Below are positions 19,258-29,723 of a stretch of 64,000 bases of DNA, one piece after another; position 1 is the stretch's first letter; every line of letters begins with the position of its first letter. The stretch is from JABSQH01 sp039177505 (GTDB lineage Bacteria > Actinomycetota > Acidimicrobiia > Acidimicrobiales > Ilumatobacteraceae). Where the stretch lies: positions 12,188-76,187 of the forward strand of contig JBCDFR010000013.1 in assembly GCA_039177505.1 (NCBI GenBank), read 5' to 3'. The notes below the pieces were generated by a model, which saw nothing but the letters and a program-made list of their open reading frames with translations, was not told the origin of the DNA and made no database searches. Both the position numbers and the translations under genes were made by a program.

Positions 19258-19286
19258 CGACAGTTGGTGCCAGGCACCAACTGTCG
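19258..19286. repeat. Palindromic repeat, family A, copy 1
   Basis: A 29-bp perfect odd-centred palindrome: 14-base arms beginning CGACAGTTGGTGCC around a single A. It lies between convergent genes and may terminate transcription in both directions. Confidence 0.8.
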
Positions 19287-19316
19287 CCCCTAGCGGCTGG
19301 CGGTCGCGTCTCGGCG

Positions 19317-19351
19317 CCACGACAGTTGGTGCCAGGCACCAACTGTCGTGG
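19317..19351. repeat. Palindromic repeat, family A, copy 2
   Basis: The same core as the copy 30 bp to the left, here extended to a 35-bp perfect palindrome (17-base arms). It ends 13 bp before the thiolase stop codon, the thiolase being on the opposite strand. Confidence 0.8.
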
Positions 19352-19364
19352 AGGACGCCGACGT

Positions 19365-20567
19365 TCAGCTCAGGCGCTCGATGATCATGGCCATGCCCTG
19401 ACCACCACCGACGCACATCGTCTCGAGGCCGATCGTCTTGTCCTCGGACTGCAGGTTGTTGATCAGGCTGGTCATGATCCGGGCACCCGTCATGCCGAAC
19501 GGATGGCCGAGGGCGATCGCCCCGCCGTTGACGTTGACCTTGTCGAGCTCGAACCCGAGTGTCTTGTACGAGGGGATCACCTGCGCGGCGAAGGCCTCGT
19601 TGATCTCGACCAGGTCGATGTCGTCGGCGCTCATACCGGCGCGCTCCATCGCCTGCTGGCTCGCTCCGATCGGCCCGAGGCCCATGATCTCCGGGTTGAG
19701 ACCGGTGACGCCCGACGCGATGATCCGCGCGAGCGGGGTCAGCCCGAGCTCGGCGGCCCTGCTGTCGCTCATCACCATCACTGCGGCCGCACCGTCATTG
19801 AGCGGGCAGGCGTTGCCGGCGGTGATCTCGCCGTCAGGCCGGAACACCGGCTTCAGCTCGGCGAGCTTCTCAGCCGTCGTGCCCGCACGAGGGCCGTCGT
19901 CGGTCGATACCACCGTGCCATCAGGCAGGGTCAGCGGCGTGATCTCGTTCTCGAAGTGACCGCGCTCGATCGCGGCCACCGCACGCTGCTGGCTGCGGGC
20001 ACCGAACTCGTCCATCTCCTCACGGCTGACGTGTTCGATCTCGCGCACGTTCTCCGCTGTCTGGCCCATCGCGATGTAGAAGTCAGGCAGACCCTCGGGA
20101 GCCGTCCACTCGGGCTGGCCGCCGCCGGCGCGCTGTGCGGTACGTTCGCCGGGGCCCTTGAAGATCGGGTTCGGGGCAGTGTCGCTGGCCCCTGAGGCGT
20201 ACCGGCTGACCGCTTCGACGCCAGCGGCGATGAAGCAGTCGCCTTCGCCGGCCTTGATTGCGTGCGCGGCCATACGGATCGTCTGCAAGCTCGACGAGCA
20301 GTAGCGGTTGACGGTAACGCCGGGGACGTCGTCGAGACCGGCCAAGCCAGCCGCCATGCGTCCGATGTTGAAGCCGGCCTCACCGGCGGGTTGACCGCAG
20401 CCCATGATCAGATCCTCGACGTCGTCGGCACTGACTTCGGGCACCTTGTCCATCAACGACTTGACGATCTGGGCGGACATGTCGTCGGGGCGGAGGTCGA
20501 CGAGGGACCCTTTGTTGGCGCGCCCGATCGGGCTGCGGGCGGTCGCAACGATCACTGCTTCGGTCAT
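19365..20567 (-). CDS. Acetyl-CoA C-acyltransferase (thiolase)
   Basis: A 400-residue thiolase. The acyl-accepting Cys90 lies in NRYCSSSLQ, His355 in IALGHPFGMTGAR and the second Cys385 in ETMCVGGGQG. NEAF (in LVEINEAFAAQ) is also present. It either cleaves 3-ketoacyl-CoA in fatty acid oxidation or condenses acetyl-CoA; the sequence alone does not decide. The gene stands alone and is divergent from the ROK gene with 74 bp between. Confidence 0.95.
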   Translation of the reverse strand: MTEAVIVATARSPIGRANKGSLVDLRPDDMSAQIVKSLMDKVPEVSADDVEDLIMGCGQPAGEAGFNIGRMAAGLAGLDDVPGVTVNRYCSSSLQTIRMAAHAIKAGEGDCFIAAGVEAVSRYASGASDTAPNPIFKGPGERTAQRAGGGQPEWTAPEGLPDFYIAMGQTAENVREIEHVSREEMDEFGARSQQRAVAAIERGHFENEITPLTLPDGTVVSTDDGPRAGTTAEKLAELKPVFRPDGEITAGNACPLNDGAAAVMVMSDSRAAELGLTPLARIIASGVTGLNPEIMGLGPIGASQQAMERAGMSADDIDLVEINEAFAAQVIPSYKTLGFELDKVNVNGGAIALGHPFGMTGARIMTSLINNLQSEDKTIGLETMCVGGGQGMAMIIERLS

Positions 20568-20641
20568 ACCGGCGAGGGTACCGAGCGGTCGACCCCGAGC
20601 GGTAACCGGGTTGCGGCGGCGCCGAGTACCGTCGACCGGCG

Positions 20642-21511
20642 ATGACCACCATCGCCACTCTCGACGTCGGAGGGACGTCGATTAAGGCCGGCGCCGTTGC
20701 GGTGCTTGGGCCGAACGATGCCCACGTCGTGCTGAGCGACGCCCGCCCGGCGCACGCCGACGGCGACCGCGAGACCATTCTCGGTCAACTCTCGGCGGCG
20801 GCCGGTGCCGCCGTCGAGGTCGCCGGGTCCGACGTCGCCGGCGCAGCGATTGGCTTTCCCGGCCCGTTCGATGTCGAGGCCGGCACGGCATTGATCCACG
20901 GCCTGTTCAAGTACGAGTCGATCTATGGAGTCGACCTTCGCGCCGAGCTCACCGCTGGCGTCCCGGCGCTGGCCGAGTTGCCGTTGCGGTTCGTGCACGA
21001 CAACGAGGCGGCGGGAGTCGGCGAGGCGGTGTTCGGCGCGGGGCGTGGTTTCCACCGGGTGCTCACCGTCACCCTCGGCACCGGCGTGGGCTGTTGCCTC
21101 ACCGATCGCGGCGCGGTGATCCAATGGGTCGACGATCTCGAAGTGGAGAAGCTGGCTCGTCGTCCGACACCGGAAGGACGCGCCGACGACGTGCTCTCGG
21201 CACGAGGACTCGCCGCCCGCTACGGCATCGAGCGCGAACACCTCGCTGATCATCTGGCCGCGCGGCCGCTCCCCGACAGTGTCGTCGATGTAGCCCACCT
21301 GCATGGCGCTGCGGTTGGAGCGTTTCTCCGCCCTGCAGTCGCCGAACTCGCACTCGACGCGATCGTGATCGGCGGTGGCCTGGCCGCGGCATACGACCTG
21401 TTCGGCGAGTCGCTCGAAGCTGAACTCCCGATTCCGTGCAACGTCGAGACGCTCGGAGCGACCGGTCCGATGCTCGGTGCCGCCCGGCTCGCCTTCCCCG
21501 AGATCCTGTAG
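20642..21511 (+). CDS. ROK family sugar kinase or regulator-like protein
   Basis: A 289-residue ROK protein. The phosphate-1 loop DVGGTSIKAG is at about 8-17, and FVHDNEAAGVGEAVFGAG and TVTLGTGVGCCL give the catalytic Asp region and phosphate-2 loop. No N-terminal helix-turn-helix, so an enzyme (glucokinase-like) is more likely than a repressor. The usual ROK zinc cluster (CxCGxxGC) is missing: that place reads DDLEVEKLARR. The substrate is therefore uncertain. Confidence 0.85.
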   Translation: MTTIATLDVGGTSIKAGAVAVLGPNDAHVVLSDARPAHADGDRETILGQLSAAAGAAVEVAGSDVAGAAIGFPGPFDVEAGTALIHGLFKYESIYGVDLRAELTAGVPALAELPLRFVHDNEAAGVGEAVFGAGRGFHRVLTVTLGTGVGCCLTDRGAVIQWVDDLEVEKLARRPTPEGRADDVLSARGLAARYGIEREHLADHLAARPLPDSVVDVAHLHGAAVGAFLRPAVAELALDAIVIGGGLAAAYDLFGESLEAELPIPCNVETLGATGPMLGAARLAFPEIL

Positions 21512-21539
21512 TGATGCCCGGCCGGCGCCGGTGCGGGTT

Positions 21540-22256
21540 CTAGCGCGTGTCGAGCACGCGAAACGCCTCCGCAGAACGCCCAGCAGGAAGCCCGTGCTGC
21601 TCTGCGATCCCCTGGTACCACTCGCGCACCCGCTCCTCCATCCCGGACGGATCCGGATGCTGGGATGCGTGACAGAGCAGCGCCCGGATCTTGCGGTCGA
21701 GTTGGCCAGTGATGTCGACCGCCGTGTCGGAGTCGGGCCCCAAAGTGAGCCACACCTCGCTGACTTTCCAATCGTCGAGGTCGGCGCACGGGTGACCGGG
21801 AAAGGCGAATGGATTGCGCGCATCGGGGTACACCGCACACATCGTCGCCTCGCCAGTGGCGGTGTGGTCAGGGTGCGAACCGTACGTGGAGGCCAAGTTG
21901 CGGATCGGCGACTGGGTGATGACCACGTCGGGCCGTACGTCACGGATCACCGCACTGATGTCATGGCGCAGCTCCATCGACACCTCGACGGTGCCATCCA
22001 TGTAGCCGAGAAACCGTAGATCGGTCACACCGACCTCGGCAGCCGCCTTGGTCTGCTCCTCACGCCTGATCGATGCCATCTCGTCACGCGGGATCGAGTG
22101 ATCGAACCCACCGGCCTGACCGTCGGTGACCAGGCAATACGTAACGACCGTCCCGGCATCGGTCATCGATGCCACCGTCCCCGCGGCGCCAAAATCGACG
22201 TCGTCGGGATGCGCGGTAACGACGAGACAACGTTCGATGTCTTCGAAGGGGAGCAC
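21540..22256 (-). CDS. PIG-L family deacetylase
   Basis: A 238-residue zinc-dependent deacetylase. AHPDD (15-19) and the later SHPDHTATGE contain the metal ligands and catalytic base of the LmbE/PIG-L family. In actinobacteria these enzymes act on N-acetylglucosaminyl conjugates (MshB and Mca in mycothiol metabolism) or on other acetylamino sugars. The exact substrate is not shown. It is convergent with the ROK gene. Confidence 0.92.
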   Translation of the reverse strand: MLPFEDIERCLVVTAHPDDVDFGAAGTVASMTDAGTVVTYCLVTDGQAGGFDHSIPRDEMASIRREEQTKAAAEVGVTDLRFLGYMDGTVEVSMELRHDISAVIRDVRPDVVITQSPIRNLASTYGSHPDHTATGEATMCAVYPDARNPFAFPGHPCADLDDWKVSEVWLTLGPDSDTAVDITGQLDRKIRALLCHASQHPDPSGMEERVREWYQGIAEQHGLPAGRSAEAFRVLDTR

Positions 22257-22323
22257 GAGGTCAATCTAGTGTCGGCCTGATGTCCCTGGCTCCGTCGAGC
22301 AACTGTGCCACGAGACCAGCGCA

Positions 22324-22800
22324 GTGAGTGACGCCCCGGTCCCCGCCGATCGGCGCCGCGACCTCCTCAACCAACTCACGGTCATCGGCTGGCTCTCACT
22401 CGGAGGGTTCTTCGGGTTGATGCTGTTCCAGATCGATCGCGTGCGTTCGATCGACGGCTCGCGGTTCGCCGGCGTCTGGGAGCAACGCATCGAAGTGTTG
22501 AGCTTCCTCGTCCTCCCGCCGAACATCATCGTGCTCGTGCCGCCAGCGCTGATCGCGATCACCGCGGCGTATCTCGCCGACGCCGACGCACCGCCAGCGA
22601 TCGCGCCACTGTTGCGTGTCACCGGCGGCATCGCCACGATCCTGATCGTGATCGGTGCCGTCTCGATCGTGACGCTGCTGTTCGACGACAGCGCGAGCGG
22701 AGACGCAGGTTCAGTGTTCTTGCGCATCGGAGGGATGCTGGTGGCATATGCGATCGCCAAAGCGTGTCGCTCCGCGGACGCCCTACGCGGTCTTCGCTGA
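22324..22800 (+). CDS. Hypothetical four-helix membrane protein
   Basis: A 158-residue integral membrane protein starting with GTG. It has hydrophobic segments at about 18-36, 57-83, 95-118 and 133-148, and short charged loops (QIDRVRSIDGSR; DDSASGDAGS). No family is recognised. It is divergent from the PIG-L gene (67 bp) and convergent with tdk. Function unknown. Confidence 0.75.
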   Translation: MSDAPVPADRRRDLLNQLTVIGWLSLGGFFGLMLFQIDRVRSIDGSRFAGVWEQRIEVLSFLVLPPNIIVLVPPALIAITAAYLADADAPPAIAPLLRVTGGIATILIVIGAVSIVTLLFDDSASGDAGSVFLRIGGMLVAYAIAKACRSADALRGLR

Positions 22801-22820
22801 CCGGCTGCGGTTCGACCGTC

Positions 22821-23423
22821 TCACCCGCCGAGGTCGCCGGCGAGGAAATGGTTGCGGCACAACAGCTCGTACCGCACCTCATCGCCGAACAGCGGCTGGG
22901 TCCCGCTCGAGCTGGTGTCGCCGACGACGACGGTCTCGCCTTCGTAGACGATCTCGCCGTTCACAACTCGGGCGTTGTGCGTGGCACGAGCCCCACACCA
23001 GCACCGCGCTTCCACCTGGAGCGGTGTGTGCACGTCGGCCAACTCGAGCATTCGCTGTGTTCCGTCGAACAGCCTTCCCCGGAAGTCGGTCAGCAGCCCG
23101 AAGGCGTACACGTCGACCTCCAGCCCGTCGACGACCCGGGCCAACTGGTCGCATTGCTCAGGTGTATAGAACTGGACCTCGTCGCAGACGAGATAGTGAA
23201 TCGGCCAATGCTCAGCAGCGAGATGGTAGAGATCGAGCTCGGGGGTCACCTCGACGGCCGGCGCGGCCACGCCGAGCCGACTGGAGACCTGCCGGCCCTC
23301 GCGATCGAGCGTGGTCAACAGCAGTCCGTAGAGCTGTCGACTCGAAAGGTTGTGATGGATCTGCAGCGCGAGCGTGCTCTTGCCAGATCCCATGGTTCCG
23401 AAGTTGAAACGCAGCGTCGCCAT
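22821..23423 (-). CDS. tdk: Thymidine kinase (type II)
   Basis: A 200-residue thymidine kinase that phosphorylates thymidine in nucleotide salvage. The P-loop GTMGSGKST is at 9-17, the catalytic Glu in CDEVQF (about 80), and the zinc ligands in RCWCGARATHNAR and LLCRNHF. Length and motifs are typical of the family. It ends 20 bp from the convergent membrane-protein gene. Confidence 0.97.
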   Translation of the reverse strand: MATLRFNFGTMGSGKSTLALQIHHNLSSRQLYGLLLTTLDREGRQVSSRLGVAAPAVEVTPELDLYHLAAEHWPIHYLVCDEVQFYTPEQCDQLARVVDGLEVDVYAFGLLTDFRGRLFDGTQRMLELADVHTPLQVEARCWCGARATHNARVVNGEIVYEGETVVVGDTSSSGTQPLFGDEVRYELLCRNHFLAGDLGG

Positions 23424-23453
23424 CGAGGCGTCCGACCCTACCCGCGCGCGCCG

Positions 23454-23633
23454 TCAGGGGTCTCGACCCTCGACGCCACCGAATGACGGGTCGACCTGCG
23501 CCGGACCCTCGATTCGCAGCACGTCGTCGGGAGACCCGCCGTCATCGTCGTCGCACGCCGCCATGGCCGTGAGCGCGAGCGCGGCAACGCCGACACGCAG
23601 CATGCAACCGAAGCGCTGACGGCCAGGGCCCAT
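23454..23633 (-). CDS. Small lipoprotein
   Basis: A 59-residue protein with a signal sequence and a lipobox-like LTAMAAC (Cys27 if ATG 23633 is used), followed by DDDDGGSPDD and a short tail. A shorter start at ATG 23603 is possible and gives the same mature lipoprotein. No domain is recognised. It lies just upstream of tdk on the same strand (30 bp) and is divergent from the CHAD gene. Confidence 0.55.
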   Translation of the reverse strand: MGPGRQRFGCMLRVGVAALALTAMAACDDDDGGSPDDVLRIEGPAQVDPSFGGVEGRDP

Positions 23634-23719
23634 GTGTGCCGACCGTAGTGGGACACTGCACACAAATCGTGCCAGTCGCCCCTACCGCGACGTCGATCGC
23701 CGGCGGCACACTGGACGAG

Positions 23720-24646
23720 ATGGCGTATGCAATCGAAGCCTCCGAAACGGTGACGATGGCCGTTCGTCGTATCGCCACCGAGGAGATCGAAGCGGCGCTC
23801 GACGACCTCCGCGGCGCCACCGATCTCGCCGCCCCCGCGGCGATCCACGACTGCCGGAGACGCTGCAAGAAGATGCGCGGGTTGCTGCGGCTCATCGGGC
23901 CGTCGCTCGGCCGTCGTTATGCGCGCGCCGATGCCCGCGTTCGCGACGCGGCACGAGAGCTGTCAGGAGCCCGCGACGCCCATGCGCTCGCCGACGCCTT
24001 CGAGCGAGCCACCGCCACAAGTCCTGTGAGCAGCGCCACCCCCGTCGACCGCGTCGACGGGTTCGCTCCGGTCGCAGCGGGGCTGCAACGACGAGCCGCC
24101 GCAGCGAGCCTCGAGTTCGACGCACTCCCCGATCACGTGATGCGCGCCAGCGCGCTGCTCGAGAAGGTGCACGGCGGCATCGACGACTGGCGCCTGAGCG
24201 CCGACGGTTGGGAGGCGATCGGTATCGGTCTGGCGGACAACTACCTCCGCGGGCGACGTGCGTTGCGCTCCACCCGCCTCGACCCGACTGCCGAACGATT
24301 CCACGACTGGCGCAAGCGAGCGAAGTACCTCTGGTACCACGTGCGCCTGCTCGAGCGGGCGGGCCCCAACGTGCTCGCCCCACTGTCGGCTGCGCTGTCG
24401 GACCTCGCCGACAATCTCGGCGACGCGCACGACCTGGCTGTGCTCGACGATGTCCTCACCGCCAACACCGACGAGTTCGGCGGCACCGCGCTCGTTGCAC
24501 ACGCGCGGTGCGTGATCGGGGAGCGACGCCGCCTCCTCGAGACGCAGGCACTGGCGAATGGGGCGCGCCTGTACGTCGAGGCGCCGAGCCGGTTTGCCGA
24601 GCGGATCGAGGGATACTGGGATCTCTGGCAAGGCGAGCACGGGTGA
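23720..24646 (+). CDS. CHAD domain protein
   Basis: A 308-residue all-helical CHAD protein. Two conserved, basic, His-containing helices are visible: IHDCRRRCKKMRGLLRLIG (about 63) and FHDWRKRAKYLWYHVRLLE (about 193). CHAD domains bind polyphosphate. The start at ATG 23720 fits the domain beginning; a longer upstream frame has no similarity. The stop overlaps the next gene's GTG (GTGA). The next gene encodes a CYTH domain, so the pair is a split version of the common CYTH-CHAD fusion. Confidence 0.92.
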   Translation: MAYAIEASETVTMAVRRIATEEIEAALDDLRGATDLAAPAAIHDCRRRCKKMRGLLRLIGPSLGRRYARADARVRDAARELSGARDAHALADAFERATATSPVSSATPVDRVDGFAPVAAGLQRRAAAASLEFDALPDHVMRASALLEKVHGGIDDWRLSADGWEAIGIGLADNYLRGRRALRSTRLDPTAERFHDWRKRAKYLWYHVRLLERAGPNVLAPLSAALSDLADNLGDAHDLAVLDDVLTANTDEFGGTALVAHARCVIGERRRLLETQALANGARLYVEAPSRFAERIEGYWDLWQGEHG

Positions 24647-25131
24647 ACGAGGTCGAGCGGGCGTTCGTAGTCGACTCAGATCTCGACGTCGGCCCGTACA
24701 TCGCCGACGCCACCGCAACCATCCCGTTGCGGCAGGCGTACGTGGCGATCGACGACCACGGACCGGTCGAGCTGCGTCTACGACAGGCCGGCGGCACCTC
24801 GCTGCTGACGGTGAAGGGCGGCACCGGCATGATCCGCTCTGAGGTCGAGTTCGAGATCGACGAGGCACGCGCCAACGCGCTGTGGCCGCTCGCCGGAGAG
24901 CGCGTGATCGAGAAGCAGCGGCACACCGTCGGAATCGCCGGCGGACACCTCGCCGAACTCGACGTATACGCCGGCCGATTCGCCGGGCTGGTGATGGTCG
25001 AGGTCGAGTTTCTCGACGAAGCAACGGCGGTGGCGTTCGAGCCGCCGGATTGGTTTGGCACGGAGGTCACCGACGATGCTCGCTGGGGCAACGCCAACCT
25101 CGCCCGCCACGGCCGCCCCGACCGGCCGTGA
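24643..25131 (+). CDS. CYTH domain protein
   Basis: A 162-residue CYTH (triphosphate tunnel) domain protein with a GTG start overlapping the CHAD stop. Key features are EVERAFVVD at the N-terminus (the E-x-E-x-K motif with Arg in place of Lys), ELRLRQAGG, LLTVKGG, RSEVEFEI and a late VMVEVEF strand. CYTH enzymes bind or hydrolyse triphosphates or polyphosphate with divalent metal. The coupling to CHAD suggests a polyphosphate-related role. Confidence 0.88.
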   Translation: MNEVERAFVVDSDLDVGPYIADATATIPLRQAYVAIDDHGPVELRLRQAGGTSLLTVKGGTGMIRSEVEFEIDEARANALWPLAGERVIEKQRHTVGIAGGHLAELDVYAGRFAGLVMVEVEFLDEATAVAFEPPDWFGTEVTDDARWGNANLARHGRPDRP

Positions 25132-25140
25132 CACCTACCG

Positions 25141-25168
25141 GTTACAACGTCTCAGAGACCAGCGTTAC
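25141..25168. repeat. Palindrome-like element, family B (imperfect)
   Basis: GTTACAACGTCTC, a single A, GAGAC, then CAGCGTTAC. The GTCTC-A-GAGAC core plus AAC/GTT can form a hairpin. It shares GTTACA-CGTCTC with the perfect palindrome at 29689-29723, and like it lies between convergent genes. Likely a bidirectional terminator-type structure. Confidence 0.5.
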
Positions 25169-26670
25169 AGGCGGCGAAGGGTGCCGATGGTGTCGATCTC
25201 GGCGACGGGTTTGTCGTCGCGGTAGCGGCGCACCCTGGCGAACCGCAGGGCGACACCACCCGGGTACCGGGTCGAGCGTTGCACGCCGTCGATGGCCACC
25301 TCGACCACCTGCTCCGGACGAACGGTGACGACGTGGCCGTCGTCGTTGCTCTGCAAGTCGAGGAACCGCTGCGTTTGCCAGTCGAGCATCTCGTCAGTGA
25401 GGCCCTTGAAGGTCTTGCCGACCATCACCAGGTTGTCACCGTCGCGGGCACCGAGGTGGAGGTTCGACAACCGACCACGTCGACGCCCGTGACCCCACTC
25501 CACCGCCAGGACCACCAGGTCAAACGTGTGCACCGGTTTGACCTTGCGCCACGCCGAGCCGCGTCGGCCAGCTGCGTAGGGCGCGTCGAGTGACTTGACG
25601 ACAACACCCTCTTGCCCCGCCGACACCGCCTCGGCGAAGAACCGCTCGGCGTCGGCCGGATCGTCGGTGACGATCGATCGGAGCCGCGCCGCCGCCGGCA
25701 CCACCCGTTCGAGCGCCTCTCGGCGCACCCGCAATGGCTCGTCGTGGACAGCGACACCATCGACGTACAGCACATCGAAGAAGAAGGCGTGCAACGGCGT
25801 CGCCTCGTCGCTGGCGAACTCACTGATCGTGTCCTGAAAGGCCTGCGGTGACCCGTCGTCGAGTAACCCGATCGCCTCGCCGTCGAGTACGAGATCACCA
25901 CCGTCGTACTCAGCTAGCTGGCGGACCACCGCCGGCAATCGATCCGTCACGTCGTTGAGGTTCCGCGTGAACACACGGACCTCGTGTCCGCGCCGATGGG
26001 CTTGGATGCGCGCCCCGTCGAGCTTGACCTCGACCAACGCGGAGCCGCCTTCGAGCGCTTCGGCTGCCGACGGTGCGGTCGACGCCAACATCGGCTCGAC
26101 CGGGCGCAGCGGTTCGAGCTCGATCGCCGCAAGCCCACCACGTCCACCAGCCAGGGACACTGCCGCGGCCTCACCGAGGTCTCCAGCGAACATCGCCGCC
26201 CGGCGAACCGCGCCGACCGGGACGTCGGCGGCAGCCGCGATCGCGCTGGCGAGCACCCCGTCGAGCGCGCCTTGTCGCAGCTCACCCCCGAGGATCGCTC
26301 GCAACAAACGTTGCTCGGGCACCGTCGCCCGCGCGAACAACGCGTCGAGGAGCGCCCGGCGCTGCGCCATCGACCCCTCGCCGGTCGCCGCGGCAAGATT
26401 CTCGATCGCCATCTGCACATCGAGGATCGCCAGCGACGGCGACTGCGCCGGCGCCGCATCGAGTGCTCCGATCGAGGCCCAGCCGACACCGACGCGACCG
26501 AGCGTCGTCGAACCGACGAGAAACGCCGTCGCCGGACGCACCTCAGCAGGCTCGAGCAGGGGTAGCAACTCGGCGAGCGCGGCCACCTTGGCGTTGCGTT
26601 TCGAGGTGGCCGCGACGCGATCGGAGGTCGCAGCGAGCTCGGCGAACGCAGTCACACCGAGAGTCTGCAC
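25165..26670 (-). CDS. ligB: ATP-dependent DNA ligase
   Basis: A 501-residue ligase. The adenylated Lys216 is in EVKLDGARIQAHR (motif I), with motif III in FFFDVLYVDG, motif IV in EGVVVKSL and motif V in AWRKVKP. An N-terminal DNA-binding domain precedes the catalytic core, and an OB fold follows. The layout matches the LigB-type ligases of mycobacteria, which join nicked DNA with ATP and are accessory to the NAD-dependent ligase. GTG start at 26670. Confidence 0.95.
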   Translation of the reverse strand: MQTLGVTAFAELAATSDRVAATSKRNAKVAALAELLPLLEPAEVRPATAFLVGSTTLGRVGVGWASIGALDAAPAQSPSLAILDVQMAIENLAAATGEGSMAQRRALLDALFARATVPEQRLLRAILGGELRQGALDGVLASAIAAAADVPVGAVRRAAMFAGDLGEAAAVSLAGGRGGLAAIELEPLRPVEPMLASTAPSAAEALEGGSALVEVKLDGARIQAHRRGHEVRVFTRNLNDVTDRLPAVVRQLAEYDGGDLVLDGEAIGLLDDGSPQAFQDTISEFASDEATPLHAFFFDVLYVDGVAVHDEPLRVRREALERVVPAAARLRSIVTDDPADAERFFAEAVSAGQEGVVVKSLDAPYAAGRRGSAWRKVKPVHTFDLVVLAVEWGHGRRRGRLSNLHLGARDGDNLVMVGKTFKGLTDEMLDWQTQRFLDLQSNDDGHVVTVRPEQVVEVAIDGVQRSTRYPGGVALRFARVRRYRDDKPVAEIDTIGTLRRL

Positions 26671-26765
26671 GATCGACGTTGTTGCCCACTACGGTGGACT
26701 CAGCAGCGGCATCGCCGCCGCCGCGGACGCTCGCGACGACGACGTCGCGTCACCTCAGGGGGAAC

Positions 26766-28669
26766 ATGACCGAGACGATCGACCGGACCGATGCCGGCGA
26801 CGGAGACCACGTTCTCGACCACCTCGTCGTACGGTTTGCCGGCGACTCCGGCGATGGCATGCAGCTCACCGGCGACCGGTTCACGTCGGTCAGCGCCAGC
26901 TTCGGCAACGACCTGAGCACACTGCCCGACTTCCCAGCCGAGATCCGCGCACCGGCCGGCACCGTCAACGGCGTGTCGGCGTTCCAGGTGAACATCGCCG
27001 ACCACGACATCACCACGCCGGGTGACGAGCCGAACGTGCTGGTGGCGATGAACCCGGCCGCGCTGATGGCCGAACTCCACCGCCTCGAGCCCGGCGGCAC
27101 GATCATCGTCAACGAAGACACCTTCGAAGTACGCAACCTGGCCAAGGCCGGCTACGGCGAAGGCGACGACGTGGTCAACCCGCTCGACGACGGGAGCCTC
27201 GACAGCTACCGCGTGTTGCGCGTGCCGATGACCTCGCTGACCAAGGAGGTCTGCGCTCCGCTCGGTGTGAAGCCGCGCGACGCCGAGCGCTCCAAGAACT
27301 TCTTCGCCCTCGGGTTGGTGTCGTGGATGTTCACCCGTCCGACCGAGCCGACGCTCGAGTGGATCGACGAGAAGTTCGCCAAGAACGACAATGTTCGCCT
27401 CGCCAACCGCGAATCGTTCCTCGCGGGATTCAACTTCGGTGAGACCACCGAAGCGGTCGGTATCCGCTACGAGGTCAGGCCGGCGCAACTGCCCGGTGGC
27501 GAATACACCTCGGTCACCGGCAACGCCGCGTTGGCGTGGGGCATCATCGCGGGTGGCCAGCTGGCCAAACTGCCCGTCACGCTCGGCTCGTACCCGATCA
27601 CGCCGGCCAGCGACATCCTTCACGAGTTGTCGAAACACAAGCACTTCGGCGTCCGCACAGTGCAGGCCGAGGACGAGATCGCGGCGATCGGCATGGCACT
27701 CGGTGCGTCGTTTGCCGGGCACATCGGCATCACCACCACCAGCGGTCCGGGCATCGCCTTGAAGAGCGAAACCACATCGCTCGCCGTATCGATCGAACTC
27801 CCGTTGTTGATCGTCGACATCCAGCGCGGCGGGCCGTCGACCGGGTTACCGACCAAGACCGAGGCGTCCGACCTCAACTTGGCGTTGTTCGGCCGCCACG
27901 GCGAGTCGCCGGTGCCCGTCGTCGCCGCGTACAGCCCGACGCATTGCTTCCACGCCGCGATCGAAGCAATGCGTATCGCCCTCAAGTACCGCACGCCGGT
28001 CTTCCTCCTCTCCGACGGCTACCTGGCAAACGGGTCGGAGCCATGGCTCCTCCCCGACGTGTCGACGCTGCCCGACATCTCGGTGCCGTTCGCCACGCAG
28101 TTCAACCACGTCGAGCCCGACGGAACCGAGACGTACTGGCCGTATCTGCGTGACCCCGACACGCTGGCACGGCCCTGGGCCATTCCCGGCACACCCGGCC
28201 TGATGCACCGCGTCGGTGGCCTGGAGAAGGCCGACGGCACCGGCAACATCGACTACACGCCGGAGAACCACGAGAAGATGGTTCGGCTCCGCGCGGCCAA
28301 GATCGACGGCATCGCGGCCGACATCCCGCCCACCGAGATCAACGGCGACGTCGACGCCGACGTGCTGGTGCTCGGCTGGGGGTCGACGTGGGCCGCGATC
28401 GACGCGGCGGTGCAACGACAACGCCGAGCTGGCCACAAGGTCGCCTCGGCACACCTGGTGCACCTCAACCCGCTGCCGCCCGATCTGGGCGACATCCTCG
28501 GTCGATACCGGCGGATCATCGTGCCCGAGCTCAACTCCGGGCAGCTGACCAATGTGATCCGTGCCCGCTATCTCGTCGACGCCCGTGCGTTGACGAAGGT
28601 CCAGGGGCTGCCGTTCAAGTCCCGAGAGATCGAAAAAGCCATCGTCGAAGCGCTCGAGGGAGCGACGTC

Positions 28670-28673
<4 letters not shown>
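26766..28673 (+). CDS. korA: 2-oxoacid:ferredoxin oxidoreductase, alpha subunit (KorA-like)
   Basis: A 635-residue fused gamma-alpha subunit. The gamma domain (about 20-200, FAGDSGDGMQLTGDRF) is followed by the alpha domain (from about 245, GSYPITPASDILHELSKHK, then TTTSGPGIALKSE). With KorB it oxidatively decarboxylates a 2-oxoacid, probably 2-oxoglutarate, to the CoA thioester with ferredoxin. ATG 26766 follows AGGGGGA; a very long upstream open frame lies antisense to ligB and is not real. It overlaps korB by ATGA. Confidence 0.95.
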
Positions 28674-29688
<1,015 letters not shown>

Positions 29689-29689
<1 letters not shown>

Positions 29690-29723
29690 ACCGTTACATC
29701 GTCTCTGAGACGATGTAACGGTC
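29689..29723. repeat. Perfect 35-bp palindrome, family B, filling the gap between convergent genes
   Basis: 17-base arms (GACCGTTACATCGTCTC and its complement) around a single T. The palindrome overlaps the last base of the korB stop and two bases of the stop of the convergent ABC gene, so it occupies the whole intergenic gap. It can form a strong hairpin in either transcript and is a likely bidirectional terminator. Confidence 0.8.

Noticed and set aside
19258..19351. REP elements mobilised by a RAYT transposase
   Set aside because: No such transposase gene is present in the window, so this cannot be supported here.
20564..21943. 459-codon open frame on the minus strand
   Set aside because: It lies antisense to the ROK gene and PIG-L region, is Arg-rich and has no family pattern; the opposite strand holds clear conserved proteins.
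26073..26765. Long N-terminal extension of the korA frame
   Set aside because: It is antisense to ligB, of low complexity (Arg/Pro/Ser), and the conserved gamma domain begins after ATG 26766 with a good ribosome binding site.
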